Shown: positions 36,038-45,247, counted from the stretch's first letter. The stretch: 64,000 nt of DNA from CAYRGQ01 sp964423925 (GCA_964423925.1 CAYRGQ010000012.1:1-64000); one strand, 5' to 3'. Notes: generated by a model from the sequence alone, not told the origin. A program made the numbers and translations.

Positions 36038-37609
36038 ATGATGAAAAAATTTGGATTAACTTTATTAGTTGCCGCACTCGGAGGTGTGGTGGCCGTAGGG
36101 GGCTACAAGCTGTTTGAGAACAAGCAACTTCAGAAGATGTCTTTCGAAGAACGTCAGGAATTATATTTCGCAAATAACCCAATGAGTGAAATCACGTCCT
36201 CAACGGGCAATCCGGATTTCACGCAGGCCGCTGCAGTAGTCGCGCCCGCCGTGGTTCACATCCAAACGACTTATCCCGCACGGCGGGCGCAGAGGGGCTC
36301 CGGAGGCGCGCCTTTCGACCTGTTTGAGGAGTTTTTCGGTATGCCACGCCAGCAGAGTCCGCGTCAGGTTCAGCCACAGCAGGCATCGGGCTCCGGAGTC
36401 ATTATCTCACAAGATGGATATATCGTGACCAATAACCACGTGGTGGAAGGAGCCGACAAAATCGAAGTGAAGCTTACCGACCGACGTGTGCTGGAAGCCA
36501 AGATTATCGGCCGCGATCCGGACACGGACCTGGCTTTGATCAAAATCAACGAAGATGGCCTGCCCTTTGCGCGGCTTGGCAACTCCGACGACGTACGCAT
36601 CGGCGAGTGGGTGTTGGCTGTAGGGTACCCGTTGGGTCTAGAGTCTACAGTAACAGCAGGTATTGTCAGCGCTACGGGACGTTCAACAGGAATTATCCGT
36701 CGTGAGCAGTTTGAGCGTGAGATGCAACAGCGCGGCTATCGCCAGCCGCAAAGCCCCGAAGAGCAATTTATCAGCACCGCGGTAGAATCGTTTATCCAAA
36801 CGGATGCGGTTATTAATCGCGGCAACTCAGGCGGTGCTTTGGTGAATGCCCGCGGCGAATTAATCGGTATCAACTCCAACATTGCATCTCCCACAGGCTA
36901 CTACGCTGGATACGGTTTCGCGGTTCCCGTGAACATCGTGAAGAAGATTTCCGATGACTTTGTCAAGTTCGGGACGGTGAAGCGTGGGTTAATCGGTATT
37001 ACGTTCCAGGAGCTGTCACCTACCGTAGCCAAGGAGTTGGAGATCAAGGAAACTACAGGCTTGCTCATTAATAATGTGTCTCCCGGTGGAGGCGCTGAAG
37101 AAGCCGGGCTGAAAGAAGGTGACGTCATTACGAAGATGGATGGCGTGAATATCGTCTCGTCCACGCAATTGCAAGAACGCGTTTACCTGCTTCGCCCCGG
37201 CGACAAGGTGAAACTCACTTATAAGCGTGATGGACGCGAGCGCGAAGCTACGGTGACCCTGAAGGAAGAGACCCGTTCGTCGGGCGCGGCAGATGCCGAA
37301 GAGACCAAGCGTAGTGCATCCGAAATTTACAATAAGCTTGGTGCAGGGTTTGTGCCTGCTTCAGATGAGCGCAAGAAAGAGCTGGGCATATCGTCTGGCG
37401 TGGTGGTTAGCCAGGTGCACCGCGGCGGCTGGTTTGACTACAACGGCATACAGCGTGGTACGGTCGTGACGCACATCAACGATATGCCGGTCAACAACAT
37501 CGACGATATCGAAGCAGCTTTGGGCAAATCGACCCGGAATGTGATTAAAGTGACCAGCGTGCCGCAACGCGGTTCGGTACGGGAGCAGTCCGGCCCGATT
37601 GATTTCTAA
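36038..37609 (+). CDS. Do-family (DegP/HtrA) serine endopeptidase
   Basis: A 523-residue periplasmic protease/chaperone. An N-terminal membrane segment or signal (LLVAALGGVVAVGGY) is followed by the trypsin-like domain with catalytic His134 (TNNHVVEG), Asp164 (DTDLALIK) and Ser264 (RGNSGGAL). Two PDZ domains follow, one near residues 320-410 with LLINNVSPGGGAEEAGL and one near 440-510 with SGVVVSQVHRGGWFD. Two ATG codons in tandem (36038, 36041) are both usable. A bidirectional terminator lies 20 bp after the stop. Confidence 0.94.
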   Translation: MMKKFGLTLLVAALGGVVAVGGYKLFENKQLQKMSFEERQELYFANNPMSEITSSTGNPDFTQAAAVVAPAVVHIQTTYPARRAQRGSGGAPFDLFEEFFGMPRQQSPRQVQPQQASGSGVIISQDGYIVTNNHVVEGADKIEVKLTDRRVLEAKIIGRDPDTDLALIKINEDGLPFARLGNSDDVRIGEWVLAVGYPLGLESTVTAGIVSATGRSTGIIRREQFEREMQQRGYRQPQSPEEQFISTAVESFIQTDAVINRGNSGGALVNARGELIGINSNIASPTGYYAGYGFAVPVNIVKKISDDFVKFGTVKRGLIGITFQELSPTVAKELEIKETTGLLINNVSPGGGAEEAGLKEGDVITKMDGVNIVSSTQLQERVYLLRPGDKVKLTYKRDGREREATVTLKEETRSSGAADAEETKRSASEIYNKLGAGFVPASDERKKELGISSGVVVSQVHRGGWFDYNGIQRGTVVTHINDMPVNNIDDIEAALGKSTRNVIKVTSVPQRGSVREQSGPIDF

Positions 37610-37629
37610 TCGATAAGACGCAGCACAAA

Positions 37630-37665
37630 AAAAGCGATTCGGCTAAACCGAATCGCTTTTTGTTT
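37630..37665. terminator. Bidirectional terminator between the Do protease and bacilliredoxin genes
   Basis: A perfect 9-bp GC-rich stem GCGATTCGG / CCGAATCGC (37634-37642, 37648-37656), extended by A/T pairs, with T runs on both strands. Confidence 0.9.
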
Positions 37666-37726
37666 TTAATGAGGTGTTCGTTTTCGCAGTCCGCTCTTTG
37701 CGTTGTCACAAGGCGCGGGCGCGCAA

Positions 37727-38137
37727 CTAGCAGTGCTCGTTGAAGGCGGAGATGAGGTTGTCCGCGATGAGCTGGGCAGGCCGTCCTTCGATGTGGTGGC
37801 GCTCGATCATGTGCACAAGCTTACCATCCTTAAATAACGCCATGGCGGGGGAGGACGGTGGGTAGGGCAACATGTATTCGCGGGCTTTGTCGACAGCGTC
37901 GCGCTCCATGCCCGCAAAGACGGTAACCAGCTTGGACGGGCGTTTTTCGTTTTCGATGGCAGCCCGTGCAGCAGGCCGTGCATTGGCGGCGGCACAGCCG
38001 CAGACCGAATTGACCACGACAAATACGGTTCCTTCACTAGGAATGGTCTTTTCAACGTCTTCTGGTGTTTTTAATTCCTCGAAACCTACGGCCGTCAATT
38101 CCTTGCGCATAGGCTCGACCAAATATTCTGGATACAT
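37727..38137 (-). CDS. Bacilliredoxin (BrxA/BrxB family)
   Basis: A 136-residue thioredoxin-fold protein with the active-site CGC (Cys46, Cys48) in VNSVCGCAAANARP, the hallmark of bacilliredoxins that remove bacillithiol from mixed disulphides. FAGMERDAVDKAREY and PPSSPAMALFKDGKLVHMIERHHIEG are family-typical. Length fits. The organism may therefore use bacillithiol; the synthesis genes are not in the window. It has a canonical promoter at 38184-38215. Confidence 0.93.
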   Translation of the reverse strand: MYPEYLVEPMRKELTAVGFEELKTPEDVEKTIPSEGTVFVVVNSVCGCAAANARPAARAAIENEKRPSKLVTVFAGMERDAVDKAREYMLPYPPSSPAMALFKDGKLVHMIERHHIEGRPAQLIADNLISAFNEHC

Positions 38138-38183
38138 AATGGTACGTGTTTAATATGTTCGAAATTTTTGTTAATTAACGTCA

Positions 38184-38215
38184 CAAATATACACCACCCT
38201 GCTTGGGTAAACAAA
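38184..38215 (-). promoter_or_regulatory. Promoter of the bacilliredoxin gene
   Basis: On the minus strand TTTG (38212-38215), a 20-bp spacer and TATATTTG (38184-38191), both full matches. Confidence 0.8.
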
Positions 38216-38262
38216 TAGCCTAGTTCACCTGAGTGTCAAGATTCTGCCGGCACGTAGTGCCA

Positions 38263-38294
38263 TTTGGCATTACCGTCTGAATGTGGTAATTTTG
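38263..38294 (+). promoter_or_regulatory. Promoter of ahcY
   Basis: TTTG (38263-38266), a 20-bp spacer, and TAATTTTG (38287-38294), both full matches. The ATG is 24 bp downstream. Confidence 0.82.
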
Positions 38295-38317
38295 CATCTC
38301 ATTTAAAATTATATCGC

Positions 38318-39634
38318 ATGTCTTCATTGGAAACCACCTACGTACCCTATAAAGTTAAAGACATTAGTTTGGCCGATTGGGGCCGCAAAGAAATCGAACT
38401 GGCCGAGGCGGAGATGCCTGGGCTGATGAGCCTGCGCGAAGAATTTGGAGCGAGTAAGCCGTTGGCGGGCGCCCGGATTGCTGGCTGTCTGCACATGACG
38501 ATCCAAACAGCCGTCCTGATCGAGACCCTGATCGAACTGGGTGCGGAAGTAAGCTGGTCGTCCTGCAACATATTTTCTACCCAAGACCATGCCGCTGCAG
38601 CCATTGCTGCGGCAGGTATTCCCGTGTACGCATGGAAAGGCATGACCGAGGAAGAGTTTAACTGGTGTATCGAGCAAACCTTGTTTTTTGGCGAGGATCG
38701 CAAGCCACTCAACCTAATTCTGGATGATGGGGGCGATTTGACCAATATGGTGTTTGACAAATACCCCGAGCTGATTAGCGGCATCAAAGGCCTCTCCGAA
38801 GAGACTACGACGGGTGTGCATCGTCTTTACGAGCGCATGAAAAATGGAACGCTTCACCTCCCGGCCATCAACGTGAACGACTCAGTCACCAAATCCAAGT
38901 TTGACAACAAATATGGCTGCCGCGAATCGTTGGTAGACGCCATCCGGCGCGCCACCGACCTGATGCTTGCGGGCAAAGTAGCGGTTGTAGCGGGATACGG
39001 GGATGTGGGCAAAGGGTCGGCTGAATCCCTGCGCAGTGCGGGCGTTCGCGTCATCGTTACGGAAATAGACCCCATTTGCGCATTGCAAGCGGCGATGGAA
39101 GGCTACGAAGTCAAGAAATTCGCTACGGCAGTGAAGGAAGCAGACATCGTGGTGACCACGACGGGCAATCGCGACATCGTGCGCGCCGAGCACTTCAAAA
39201 CCATGAAAGATAAGGCCGTAGTTTGCAACATTGGGCACTTTGACAACGAGATTGACGTCGCTTGGCTTAATACCGAGTACGGGCATACGAAAGTCGAAAT
39301 CAAACCCCAGGTAGACAAATACACGATCGACGGGAAGGATATCATCCTGTTGGCCGAAGGCCGACTGGTTAACTTGGGATGCGCTACCGGCCACCCTTCA
39401 TTTGTGATGAGTAATTCATTCACGAACCAGACGTTGGCACAAATCGAGCTTTGGACCAATACGCACAAGTACGAAAATAAGGTGTACACACTGCCCAAGC
39501 ATTTGGATGAGAAAGTAGCTCGTCTGCACTTGGCGAAGATAGGCGTGGAGCTGGACGTATTGGAGCCGCACCAAGCCGAGTATATCGGCGTGTCTATCGA
39601 CGGGCCCTACAAGCCAGAGCATTACCGTTACTAA
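38318..39634 (+). CDS. ahcY: Adenosylhomocysteinase
   Basis: A 438-residue NAD-dependent enzyme that splits S-adenosylhomocysteine to adenosine and homocysteine in the methyl cycle. NDSVTKSKFDNKYGCRESL holds the catalytic Lys and Cys region, and VAGYGDVGKGSAESLR is the NAD-binding site. The C-terminal YKPEHYRY tail is conserved. The ATG at 38318 follows the promoter; the longer frame starts inside the -33 region. A terminator follows the stop. Confidence 0.97.
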   Translation: MSSLETTYVPYKVKDISLADWGRKEIELAEAEMPGLMSLREEFGASKPLAGARIAGCLHMTIQTAVLIETLIELGAEVSWSSCNIFSTQDHAAAAIAAAGIPVYAWKGMTEEEFNWCIEQTLFFGEDRKPLNLILDDGGDLTNMVFDKYPELISGIKGLSEETTTGVHRLYERMKNGTLHLPAINVNDSVTKSKFDNKYGCRESLVDAIRRATDLMLAGKVAVVAGYGDVGKGSAESLRSAGVRVIVTEIDPICALQAAMEGYEVKKFATAVKEADIVVTTTGNRDIVRAEHFKTMKDKAVVCNIGHFDNEIDVAWLNTEYGHTKVEIKPQVDKYTIDGKDIILLAEGRLVNLGCATGHPSFVMSNSFTNQTLAQIELWTNTHKYENKVYTLPKHLDEKVARLHLAKIGVELDVLEPHQAEYIGVSIDGPYKPEHYRY

Positions 39635-39655
39635 AGATAAGGGTGTATGGATAAG

Positions 39656-39695
39656 AAAGACGGAAGGCAGCGTGTGCTTTCCGTCTTTTCTTTTT
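39656..39695. terminator. Terminator after ahcY
   Basis: Stem AAAGACGGAAGGC-like (39656-39667) pairs with GCTTTCCGTCTTT (39677-39688), then T-rich sequence; the other strand also has a short T run toward the kinase gene. Confidence 0.8.
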
Positions 39696-39718
39696 TAGTC
39701 TCGGCTAGTTCTATCTTT

Positions 39719-40261
39719 TTATTTCCTTTGTGAGGCGAAGAAGGCTTCGACGGCTGTTAGTCCGTTTTTAAACCGGTCCTCCCCAATACCGGAGACTACC
39801 GTGTACGATGCACGGAGGGCATTCAACTCCCGATGCCAGACCGCCAGGAAGTGCTCCCGTAGATCGGGGAAGTCGCGCAGCGGATCATCTTCCCACGGCA
39901 AATCGATATCCATCAGCAAGTAATGGTCGTAGGGATGGGCATTCAGTTCGGTTAGCACCGGCTCGGGCGTATGACCAAACAAGTGGTCCGACCAGACTTT
40001 GATGGTGAGGAAGGTCGTGTCACAAAAAAGAATCCCGTGTCGTGCCAGGGGTGCCACGCTGCGCTCCAAGGCCAATTGCCCATAAAACATGTTCATTTCA
40101 TCCTGCAGGGTGTACTGCCGGTTGAGGTTGCGGCAATACTCCCGCGCATATTCGGGGACGCACACGGTATCGTAGTGCCGTGCCAGCCGCTCGGATACCC
40201 ACGATTTTCCGGTTGATTCCGGCCCGACCACCGCGATTTTGATTAGCTTGCGTTCTTCCAT
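39719..40261 (-). CDS. NadR-like nicotinamide riboside kinase domain protein
   Basis: A 180-residue P-loop ATPase with GPESTGKSWVSERLARHY (Walker A, Lys19) and VPEYAREYC, both typical of the ribosylnicotinamide kinase domain of NadR. It lacks the nucleotidyltransferase and HTH parts, so it is the kinase alone. The ATG at 40261 overlaps the end of pnuC by 19 bp. Pairing with pnuC supports the role: imported nicotinamide riboside is phosphorylated to NMN for NAD salvage. Confidence 0.88.
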   Translation of the reverse strand: MEERKLIKIAVVGPESTGKSWVSERLARHYDTVCVPEYAREYCRNLNRQYTLQDEMNMFYGQLALERSVAPLARHGILFCDTTFLTIKVWSDHLFGHTPEPVLTELNAHPYDHYLLMDIDLPWEDDPLRDFPDLREHFLAVWHRELNALRASYTVVSGIGEDRFKNGLTAVEAFFASQRK

Positions 40262-40848
40262 GTTCGTCTCCAGTCTAAGTAACCCATAATGGCAATCACC
40301 GTGAATGCCCCGTAGAGCAATGCTGTCAGCCAAAAGCCTTTGTAGATATACAACGGGATGTAGCAGATGTCCACGATGATCCATATCACCCAGTTTTGCA
40401 AAACCTTGCGCGTCATTAAGAATTGGGCCACGAAGCTCATTGCCGTGCAGAATCCATCAATATAGGGGACATCGGTATCGGTATAGGTGCCCAAAAACCA
40501 GCCCATCACACCTGAGAGCACCGCCACCGCTGCTGCAGTGGCGAACAGCTCGGGCGCGGAAAAGGAAACGATCGGTTTTTTATCCGCTTCCTGCCTCCGC
40601 TTGGTCCAGTAATACCATCCATATATGGCTGTACCGAAAAAGTACACCTGCAATACGGCGTTGCCATACAGCTTGCTTTGGTAAAATAAGATGGCGTACG
40701 CCGCCACACTAATGATGCTAATCGGCCAATTGAGGATATGTTGCCTCGCGGCTAAGTACACGCAGAGAAACCCTGTGACTGTGCCTAGCCACTCGAGAGC
40801 CGTTGTTTGCTGGAATTGATCCGCGAGGATTTGGAAAATGTCAGCCAC
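40243..40848 (-). CDS. pnuC: Nicotinamide riboside transporter PnuC
   Basis: A 201-residue inner-membrane protein with about seven hydrophobic segments and PnuC family hallmarks: LEWLGTVTGFLCVYLAA, NWPISIISV, FYQSKLYGNAVLQVYF, YGWYYW and the late WIIVDICYIPLYI. It imports nicotinamide riboside. The start is GTG at 40848 (ADIFQIL); no ATG fits the conserved N-terminus. Coupled by overlap to the kinase gene. No riboswitch is apparent upstream; the terminator of the previous gene ends about 30 bp before it. Confidence 0.9.
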   Translation of the reverse strand: MADIFQILADQFQQTTALEWLGTVTGFLCVYLAARQHILNWPISIISVAAYAILFYQSKLYGNAVLQVYFFGTAIYGWYYWTKRRQEADKKPIVSFSAPELFATAAAVAVLSGVMGWFLGTYTDTDVPYIDGFCTAMSFVAQFLMTRKVLQNWVIWIIVDICYIPLYIYKGFWLTALLYGAFTVIAIMGYLDWRRTWKNAS

Positions 40849-40878
40849 AGTGCAGCGTAATGTCGATGGTGTGTTAAC

Positions 40879-40914
40879 AAAAAACTGCCCGAGCTAAGGG
40901 CATAGCTCGGGCAA
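40879..40914 (-). terminator. Terminator of the outer membrane protein gene
   Basis: Perfect 11-bp stem TGCCCGAGCTA / TAGCTCGGGCA (40886-40896, 40903-40913) with a 6-nt loop, then a T run on the minus strand. Confidence 0.88.
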
Positions 40915-40950
40915 TTTAAGTGAAATTTTATTAAGTCCGTTTATTTAATG

Positions 40951-41466
40951 CTAGAATACGTAGCGTGCGGTGACGCCGCCATTAGGTACAAAGCTAGGTA
41001 TCCCGATGTCTGGCCTTACTAAATGCGCGGTGGGACGGATCTCTGCCGAGAAAGCGAACGGTGCGTTTCTCAGTTTGTAGTCGGCGCCTCCTGAGGCAAA
41101 CAAGCCGAGAACGATACCCTTGGAGTCGTCAAAATCCGAGAAGCTATTCCCCAGTACCGCGCCGCCGCCGACGAACCATTTCAAACCATCCACATTTGCG
41201 ATGGGGAAGTGGTGTTGATAGGCGCCGGAAAGTGAAATCCGCGTCACGTCATAGGTTAATCCTGCCAGGCGATAGGAGGGTTTGATGCCCAAATCAAATT
41301 GCAACGCTGCCGGCTCGGAAATGAACGTTTTAAAGGTGGCGCCAAACGTATCATAGTACGGGTTGACACCCAACCGTAAACCGACAGAATTTCTGTAGTC
41401 GCTTTGAGCGGATACTGTAGCGATAAACGCCATGGCCAGTACTAGAGATGCTAATTTTGCTTTCAT
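40951..41466 (-). CDS. Outer membrane beta-barrel protein
   Basis: A 171-residue exported protein: signal peptide ending near VSAQ, then an eight-strand type barrel layout (short aromatic strands such as SVGLRLGVNPYYD, ALQFDLGIKPSY, ISLSGAYQHHFP) ending GGVTARYVF with terminal Phe. It resembles OmpX/OmpW-size barrels of Bacteroidota; the role is unknown. It has its own promoter and terminator, so it is monocistronic. Confidence 0.85.
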   Translation of the reverse strand: MKAKLASLVLAMAFIATVSAQSDYRNSVGLRLGVNPYYDTFGATFKTFISEPAALQFDLGIKPSYRLAGLTYDVTRISLSGAYQHHFPIANVDGLKWFVGGGAVLGNSFSDFDDSKGIVLGLFASGGADYKLRNAPFAFSAEIRPTAHLVRPDIGIPSFVPNGGVTARYVF

Positions 41467-41494
41467 GTTAAGTGGGTTTTGTTGTAGTTGAGGT

Positions 41495-41502
41495 CAAATG
41501 TA
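41495..41502 (-). promoter_or_regulatory. -7 box of the outer membrane barrel gene
   Basis: TACATTTG on the minus strand, a full match, 29 bp before the ATG. Confidence 0.5.
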
Positions 41503-41682
41503 AGAGTTATATTTTGTAAAAATGGTAATAACAGTTCACAGGGCCAAGAAAAATACCAAATTAAGGGTATTTTTATGTGTTTGGCAGCAGGCCTGCGGAA
41601 TGGCGTGGTTTGAGCGTAGGGCTTATTTGTCGCCGCGGGGCGTTTCATCTAAAATTGTTACGTCATTGTTAGCAAAAAAACG

Positions 41683-41690
41683 TACCTTTG
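41683..41690 (+). promoter_or_regulatory. -7 box of carB
   Basis: TACCTTTG, a full match. The leader to the ATG at 41794 would be about 100 nt and begins with a small CCGAC/GTCGG hairpin. Confidence 0.55.
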
Positions 41691-41793
41691 CACTCCGACA
41701 AAGCAGTCGGAATTCCCAGCCTACAATCATTCCGGTATTTCGCACTGTTTTGGCATCGGTTTAGGTTTACTCACATCGATTTTTAGCAAAGCA

Positions 41794-44610
41794 ATGCCAA
41801 AAGACACCTCCATCAAATCCGTACTGATCATCGGTTCAGGTCCCATCATTATCGGGCAGGCCTGCGAATTTGATTACTCGGGCTCTCAAGCCGCCTTTTC
41901 CCTCAAGGAAGAGGGGATCACGGTTTCCATTATTAACTCCAACCCGGCAACGATTATGACCGATAAGGTCGTGGCAGACCATGTCTACCTGTTGCCGCTG
42001 ACGTGCGAAAGCATCGAGCAGATTCTGCAGGAACGGCAGATTGACGCGGTATTGCCCACCATGGGCGGACAGACTGCGCTTAATCTGTGCATCGAAGCCT
42101 CTGAACGCGGTATTTGGGAAAAATACAACGTGCGGGTCATCGGCGTGGACGTTGCCGCAATCGAGAAAACTGAAAACCGGGAGGCGTTTCGCCAATTGAT
42201 GGTTGAAATCGGTGTAGGCGTTGCCAAGTCGAAGATTGCCAATTCGTTTCTGGAAGGCAAGGAGGCTGCCCAGCAGATTGGCTTCCCGCTAGTTATTCGT
42301 CCGTCGTACACCTTGGGTGGTACGGGTGGCGGATTCGTGCACAAGAAAGAGGAGTTTGAGGCTGCACTAAGCCGGGGCTTGCAGGCCTCTCCGACGCACG
42401 AGGTCCTCGTAGAGCAGGCGGTATTGGGCTGGAAAGAATTCGAACTCGAGCTTCTTCGTGATGGAAATGACAACGTCATCATCATCTGTACCATCGAGAA
42501 CTTTGATCCGATGGGCATCCATACCGGTGATTCCATTACGGTGGCCCCAGGCATGACCCTCAGTGATCGTTGCTACCAGGAGATGCGCAACCAAGCCATC
42601 AAAATGATGCGTGCTATCGGCACGTTTGCAGGCGGGTGCAACGTACAGTTTGCAGTCAATCCGGAAAATGAGGAGATTATCGCCATTGAGATCAACCCGC
42701 GCGTGTCGCGGTCGTCGGCGCTTGCCTCCAAAGCTACGGGTTATCCCATCGCGAAAATCGCGTCCAAATTGGCCATCGGCTATAACTTGGACGAAATCGA
42801 AAATCAGATCACCCAAAATACTTCCGCTTACTTCGAGCCTACGCTCGATTACGTCATCGTGAAGGTGCCCCGGTGGAATTTCGCCAAGTTTAAGGGTGCT
42901 AACCGCGAGCTGGGCTTGCAAATGAAGTCTGTCGGTGAGGTAATGGCCATCGGCCGATCCTTTATCGAGGCGCTGCAGAAAGCCTGCCAGAGCTTAGAAA
43001 TCGGGCGTGCGGGACTCGGCGCAGACGGACGGCAAAGTCGCAACTTGGAAGAGATTATGGAAAGCCTGGAACACCCAAGCAGCGACCGTCTGTTCCATGT
43101 GAAAGACGCGTTTGAGTTGGGCGTGCCGCTGGAGTCTATCCGCAAGGCTACCCTGATCGACAAGTGGTTCTTGGTACAAATCCAAGAGCTGGTGCAGTTG
43201 GAGGCGGAACTTCGCCGATACCAGCTGAACAATATTCCGAAAGAATTCTTTGTCACCCTGAAGCAGAAGGGATATTCCGATTTGCAAATCGCTTGGTTGC
43301 TGGGCAACGTAAGCGAAGATGAGGTGTATGCGCGCCGCATCGAGCTTGGCATTCGTCGGGTGTTTAAAATGGTGGACACCTGTGCCGCCGAATTCCCTGC
43401 GCAGACGCCGTACTACTATTCGACGTTCGAGGATGAGAACGAGTCGAAGCCATCCGACCGCAAGAAGGTTATCGTACTTGGCTCCGGTCCAAACCGCATT
43501 GGCCAAGGTATTGAGTTTGACTACTCCTGTGTGCACGGCCTGCTCGCGGCCAAGGAAGCTGGATACGAGGCGATCATGGTTAACTGTAACCCCGAAACCG
43601 TTTCGACAGACTTCAACATGGCAGACAAACTGTACTTTGAGCCTGTGTTTTGGGAGCACGTACGCGAAATTATCGAATTGGAGAAGCCAGAGGGCGTCAT
43701 AGTCCAGCTTGGTGGCCAAACGGCGTTGAAAATGGCCGAAAAACTCCAACAAAACGGTATCCGTATCATCGGCACCTCGTTTGACGATATGGACCTGGCC
43801 GAAGACCGGGGACGCTTTTCTGACCTACTCAAGGAGCTAGACATTCCCTATCCGAAATACGGCGTCGCCGAAAGCGCAGAAGAAGCGCTGAAAGTAGCCA
43901 AGGACGTGGGATATCCGGTACTGGTTCGGCCTAGCTATGTATTAGGCGGCGAGCGGATGAGTATTGTCATCAACGACGAGGAGCTGGAAACGGCGGTGGT
44001 CAAGTTGCTGAAAAACCTGCCGGGCAACCGGGTGTTGATCGACCATTTCCTCGATCGTGCCGAGGAGGCGGAATCAGACTCGATTTGTGATGGCGAGGAC
44101 GTTCATATCATCGGTCTGATGGAGCATATTGAGCCTGCAGGTATTCACTCGGGTGACTCGAACGCGGTGTTGCCTCCGTTTAGCCTGTCGGATGCGGTTC
44201 TCCAAAAGATGGAAGAATATTCCATCAAGCTCGCACACGCACTTAACGTGAAGGGCTTGCTGAATATCCAGTTCGCGGTGAAGGACGAGAACGTGTACGT
44301 GATTGAGGCGAACCCACGTGCATCGCGCACGGTGCCTTTCATCGCCAAGGCTTACGATGTGCCATATATCAATATCGCCACCAAGGTGATGCTGGGTGTC
44401 AACAAATTGAAAGACTTCAAAATCGAGCGAAAACTGACAGGATACGCCATTAAGGAGCCAGTATTCTCGTTTGACAAGTTCCCCGACGTGGATAAGCAAC
44501 TCGGTCCGGAAATGAAATCGACCGGTGAAGCCATACGCTTTATTAAAGACTTGGATGACGCGTTCTTCCGCGAATTATATGCGAAGAAATCCATGTATTT
44601 GAGCAAATAA
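41794..44610 (+). CDS. carB: Carbamoyl-phosphate synthase large subunit (short form)
   Basis: A 938-residue ATP-dependent synthase of carbamoyl phosphate for arginine and pyrimidines. Two ATP-grasp halves are seen: IRPSYTLGGTGGG near residue 168 and VRPSYVLGGERMS near residue 710, with paired IEINPRVSRSSALASKATGYP and IEANPRASRTVPF motifs. It ends shortly after the second half (about 130 residues shorter than Escherichia CarB), so the C-terminal allosteric domain that binds UMP and ornithine is absent, as known for Bacteroidota. The glutaminase gene carA is not in the window. Confidence 0.95.
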   Translation: MPKDTSIKSVLIIGSGPIIIGQACEFDYSGSQAAFSLKEEGITVSIINSNPATIMTDKVVADHVYLLPLTCESIEQILQERQIDAVLPTMGGQTALNLCIEASERGIWEKYNVRVIGVDVAAIEKTENREAFRQLMVEIGVGVAKSKIANSFLEGKEAAQQIGFPLVIRPSYTLGGTGGGFVHKKEEFEAALSRGLQASPTHEVLVEQAVLGWKEFELELLRDGNDNVIIICTIENFDPMGIHTGDSITVAPGMTLSDRCYQEMRNQAIKMMRAIGTFAGGCNVQFAVNPENEEIIAIEINPRVSRSSALASKATGYPIAKIASKLAIGYNLDEIENQITQNTSAYFEPTLDYVIVKVPRWNFAKFKGANRELGLQMKSVGEVMAIGRSFIEALQKACQSLEIGRAGLGADGRQSRNLEEIMESLEHPSSDRLFHVKDAFELGVPLESIRKATLIDKWFLVQIQELVQLEAELRRYQLNNIPKEFFVTLKQKGYSDLQIAWLLGNVSEDEVYARRIELGIRRVFKMVDTCAAEFPAQTPYYYSTFEDENESKPSDRKKVIVLGSGPNRIGQGIEFDYSCVHGLLAAKEAGYEAIMVNCNPETVSTDFNMADKLYFEPVFWEHVREIIELEKPEGVIVQLGGQTALKMAEKLQQNGIRIIGTSFDDMDLAEDRGRFSDLLKELDIPYPKYGVAESAEEALKVAKDVGYPVLVRPSYVLGGERMSIVINDEELETAVVKLLKNLPGNRVLIDHFLDRAEEAESDSICDGEDVHIIGLMEHIEPAGIHSGDSNAVLPPFSLSDAVLQKMEEYSIKLAHALNVKGLLNIQFAVKDENVYVIEANPRASRTVPFIAKAYDVPYINIATKVMLGVNKLKDFKIERKLTGYAIKEPVFSFDKFPDVDKQLGPEMKSTGEAIRFIKDLDDAFFRELYAKKSMYLSK

Positions 44611-44616
44611 ACCGAA

Positions 44617-44641
44617 GGGGCCGTCAAGGCCCCTTTTTTTT
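44617..44641 (+). terminator. Terminator of carB
   Basis: Stem GGGGCC (44617-44622) / GGCCCC (44628-44633), 5-nt loop, then eight T. Confidence 0.9.
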
Positions 44642-44747
44642 GGCTACCGTCAGGTACACGGGTTAAATATGTCACGGTTATGACTTTCGTGGCGTTCCAA
44701 CCCCGGTCTTCTTTTGTATTATTGTAGGAGACTTTATTATCATAGGC

Positions 44748-45065
44748 ATGACTATCCAAATAAATTCAGACAAAAACATCACCTTGAGCCAAGGCTTTAT
44801 CGCCAAGATTTCGGAGAACGTGACTACTGCAATCGGGCGCTTCGACGAGTACATAACTCGATTGGAAGTCTTCTTAGCGGATGAAAATAGCGATCGCCAA
44901 GGCAGCGACGACAAGCGCTGTACCATTGAGATACGCATCAAAGGACGTGACCCAGAAGCAGTCACTTCCACTGCGGACGACATTGGTTTGGCGGTTAAGC
45001 TAGCCACCGATAAGGCCGTACAATTGCTTCGCAACCGCACCGATAAATTGAAGGACCACGGGTAG
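44748..45065 (+). CDS. Ribosome hibernation-promoting factor (HPF/RaiA family)
   Basis: A 105-residue protein with the HPF/RaiA fold: QINSDKNITLSQGFIAKI, FDEYITRLEVFLADENS, TIEIRIKGRDPEAVTS and DIGLAVKLATDKAVQLL. Short HPF-type proteins bind the 30S subunit and silence ribosomes under starvation. It follows the carB terminator as a separate unit; a 7/8 -7 box (TATTATTG) lies about 35 bp before it. Confidence 0.85.
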   Translation: MTIQINSDKNITLSQGFIAKISENVTTAIGRFDEYITRLEVFLADENSDRQGSDDKRCTIEIRIKGRDPEAVTSTADDIGLAVKLATDKAVQLLRNRTDKLKDHG

Positions 45066-45247
45066 TACTGCGGGGTCCTGGGCCATGCGCCGTTACGCCT
45101 CCCCCGATCCGCGGGGCCCGGCGTTGGCGGCGGAAGGCTCACCTAAAACGTTGAAAACCCACTTCGTTGTTATACGCCGAAACTGCGGGTAATCCTGACA
45201 GTTTCTTCCGACCTTCGTAAGCTGATTCACACTGCTTCTTGGTAATT

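Larger units (their letters stand above)
41467..41793. other. 327-bp divergent intergenic region upstream of carB
   Basis: Holds the -7 box of the barrel gene (41495-41502), a 9-bp AT-rich hairpin AAAAATACC / GGTATTTTT (41549-41574) with T runs on both strands, the carB -7 box (41683-41690), and a short hairpin CCGAC/GTCGG soon after. No coding or RNA gene is apparent. Confidence 0.6.

Noticed and set aside
40849..40950. Riboswitch upstream of pnuC
   Set aside because: The only structure is the terminator of the outer membrane protein gene; the space left before the GTG is too short.
42994..43752. 252-codon minus-strand frame inside carB
   Set aside because: Antisense shadow of carB with no recognisable domain.
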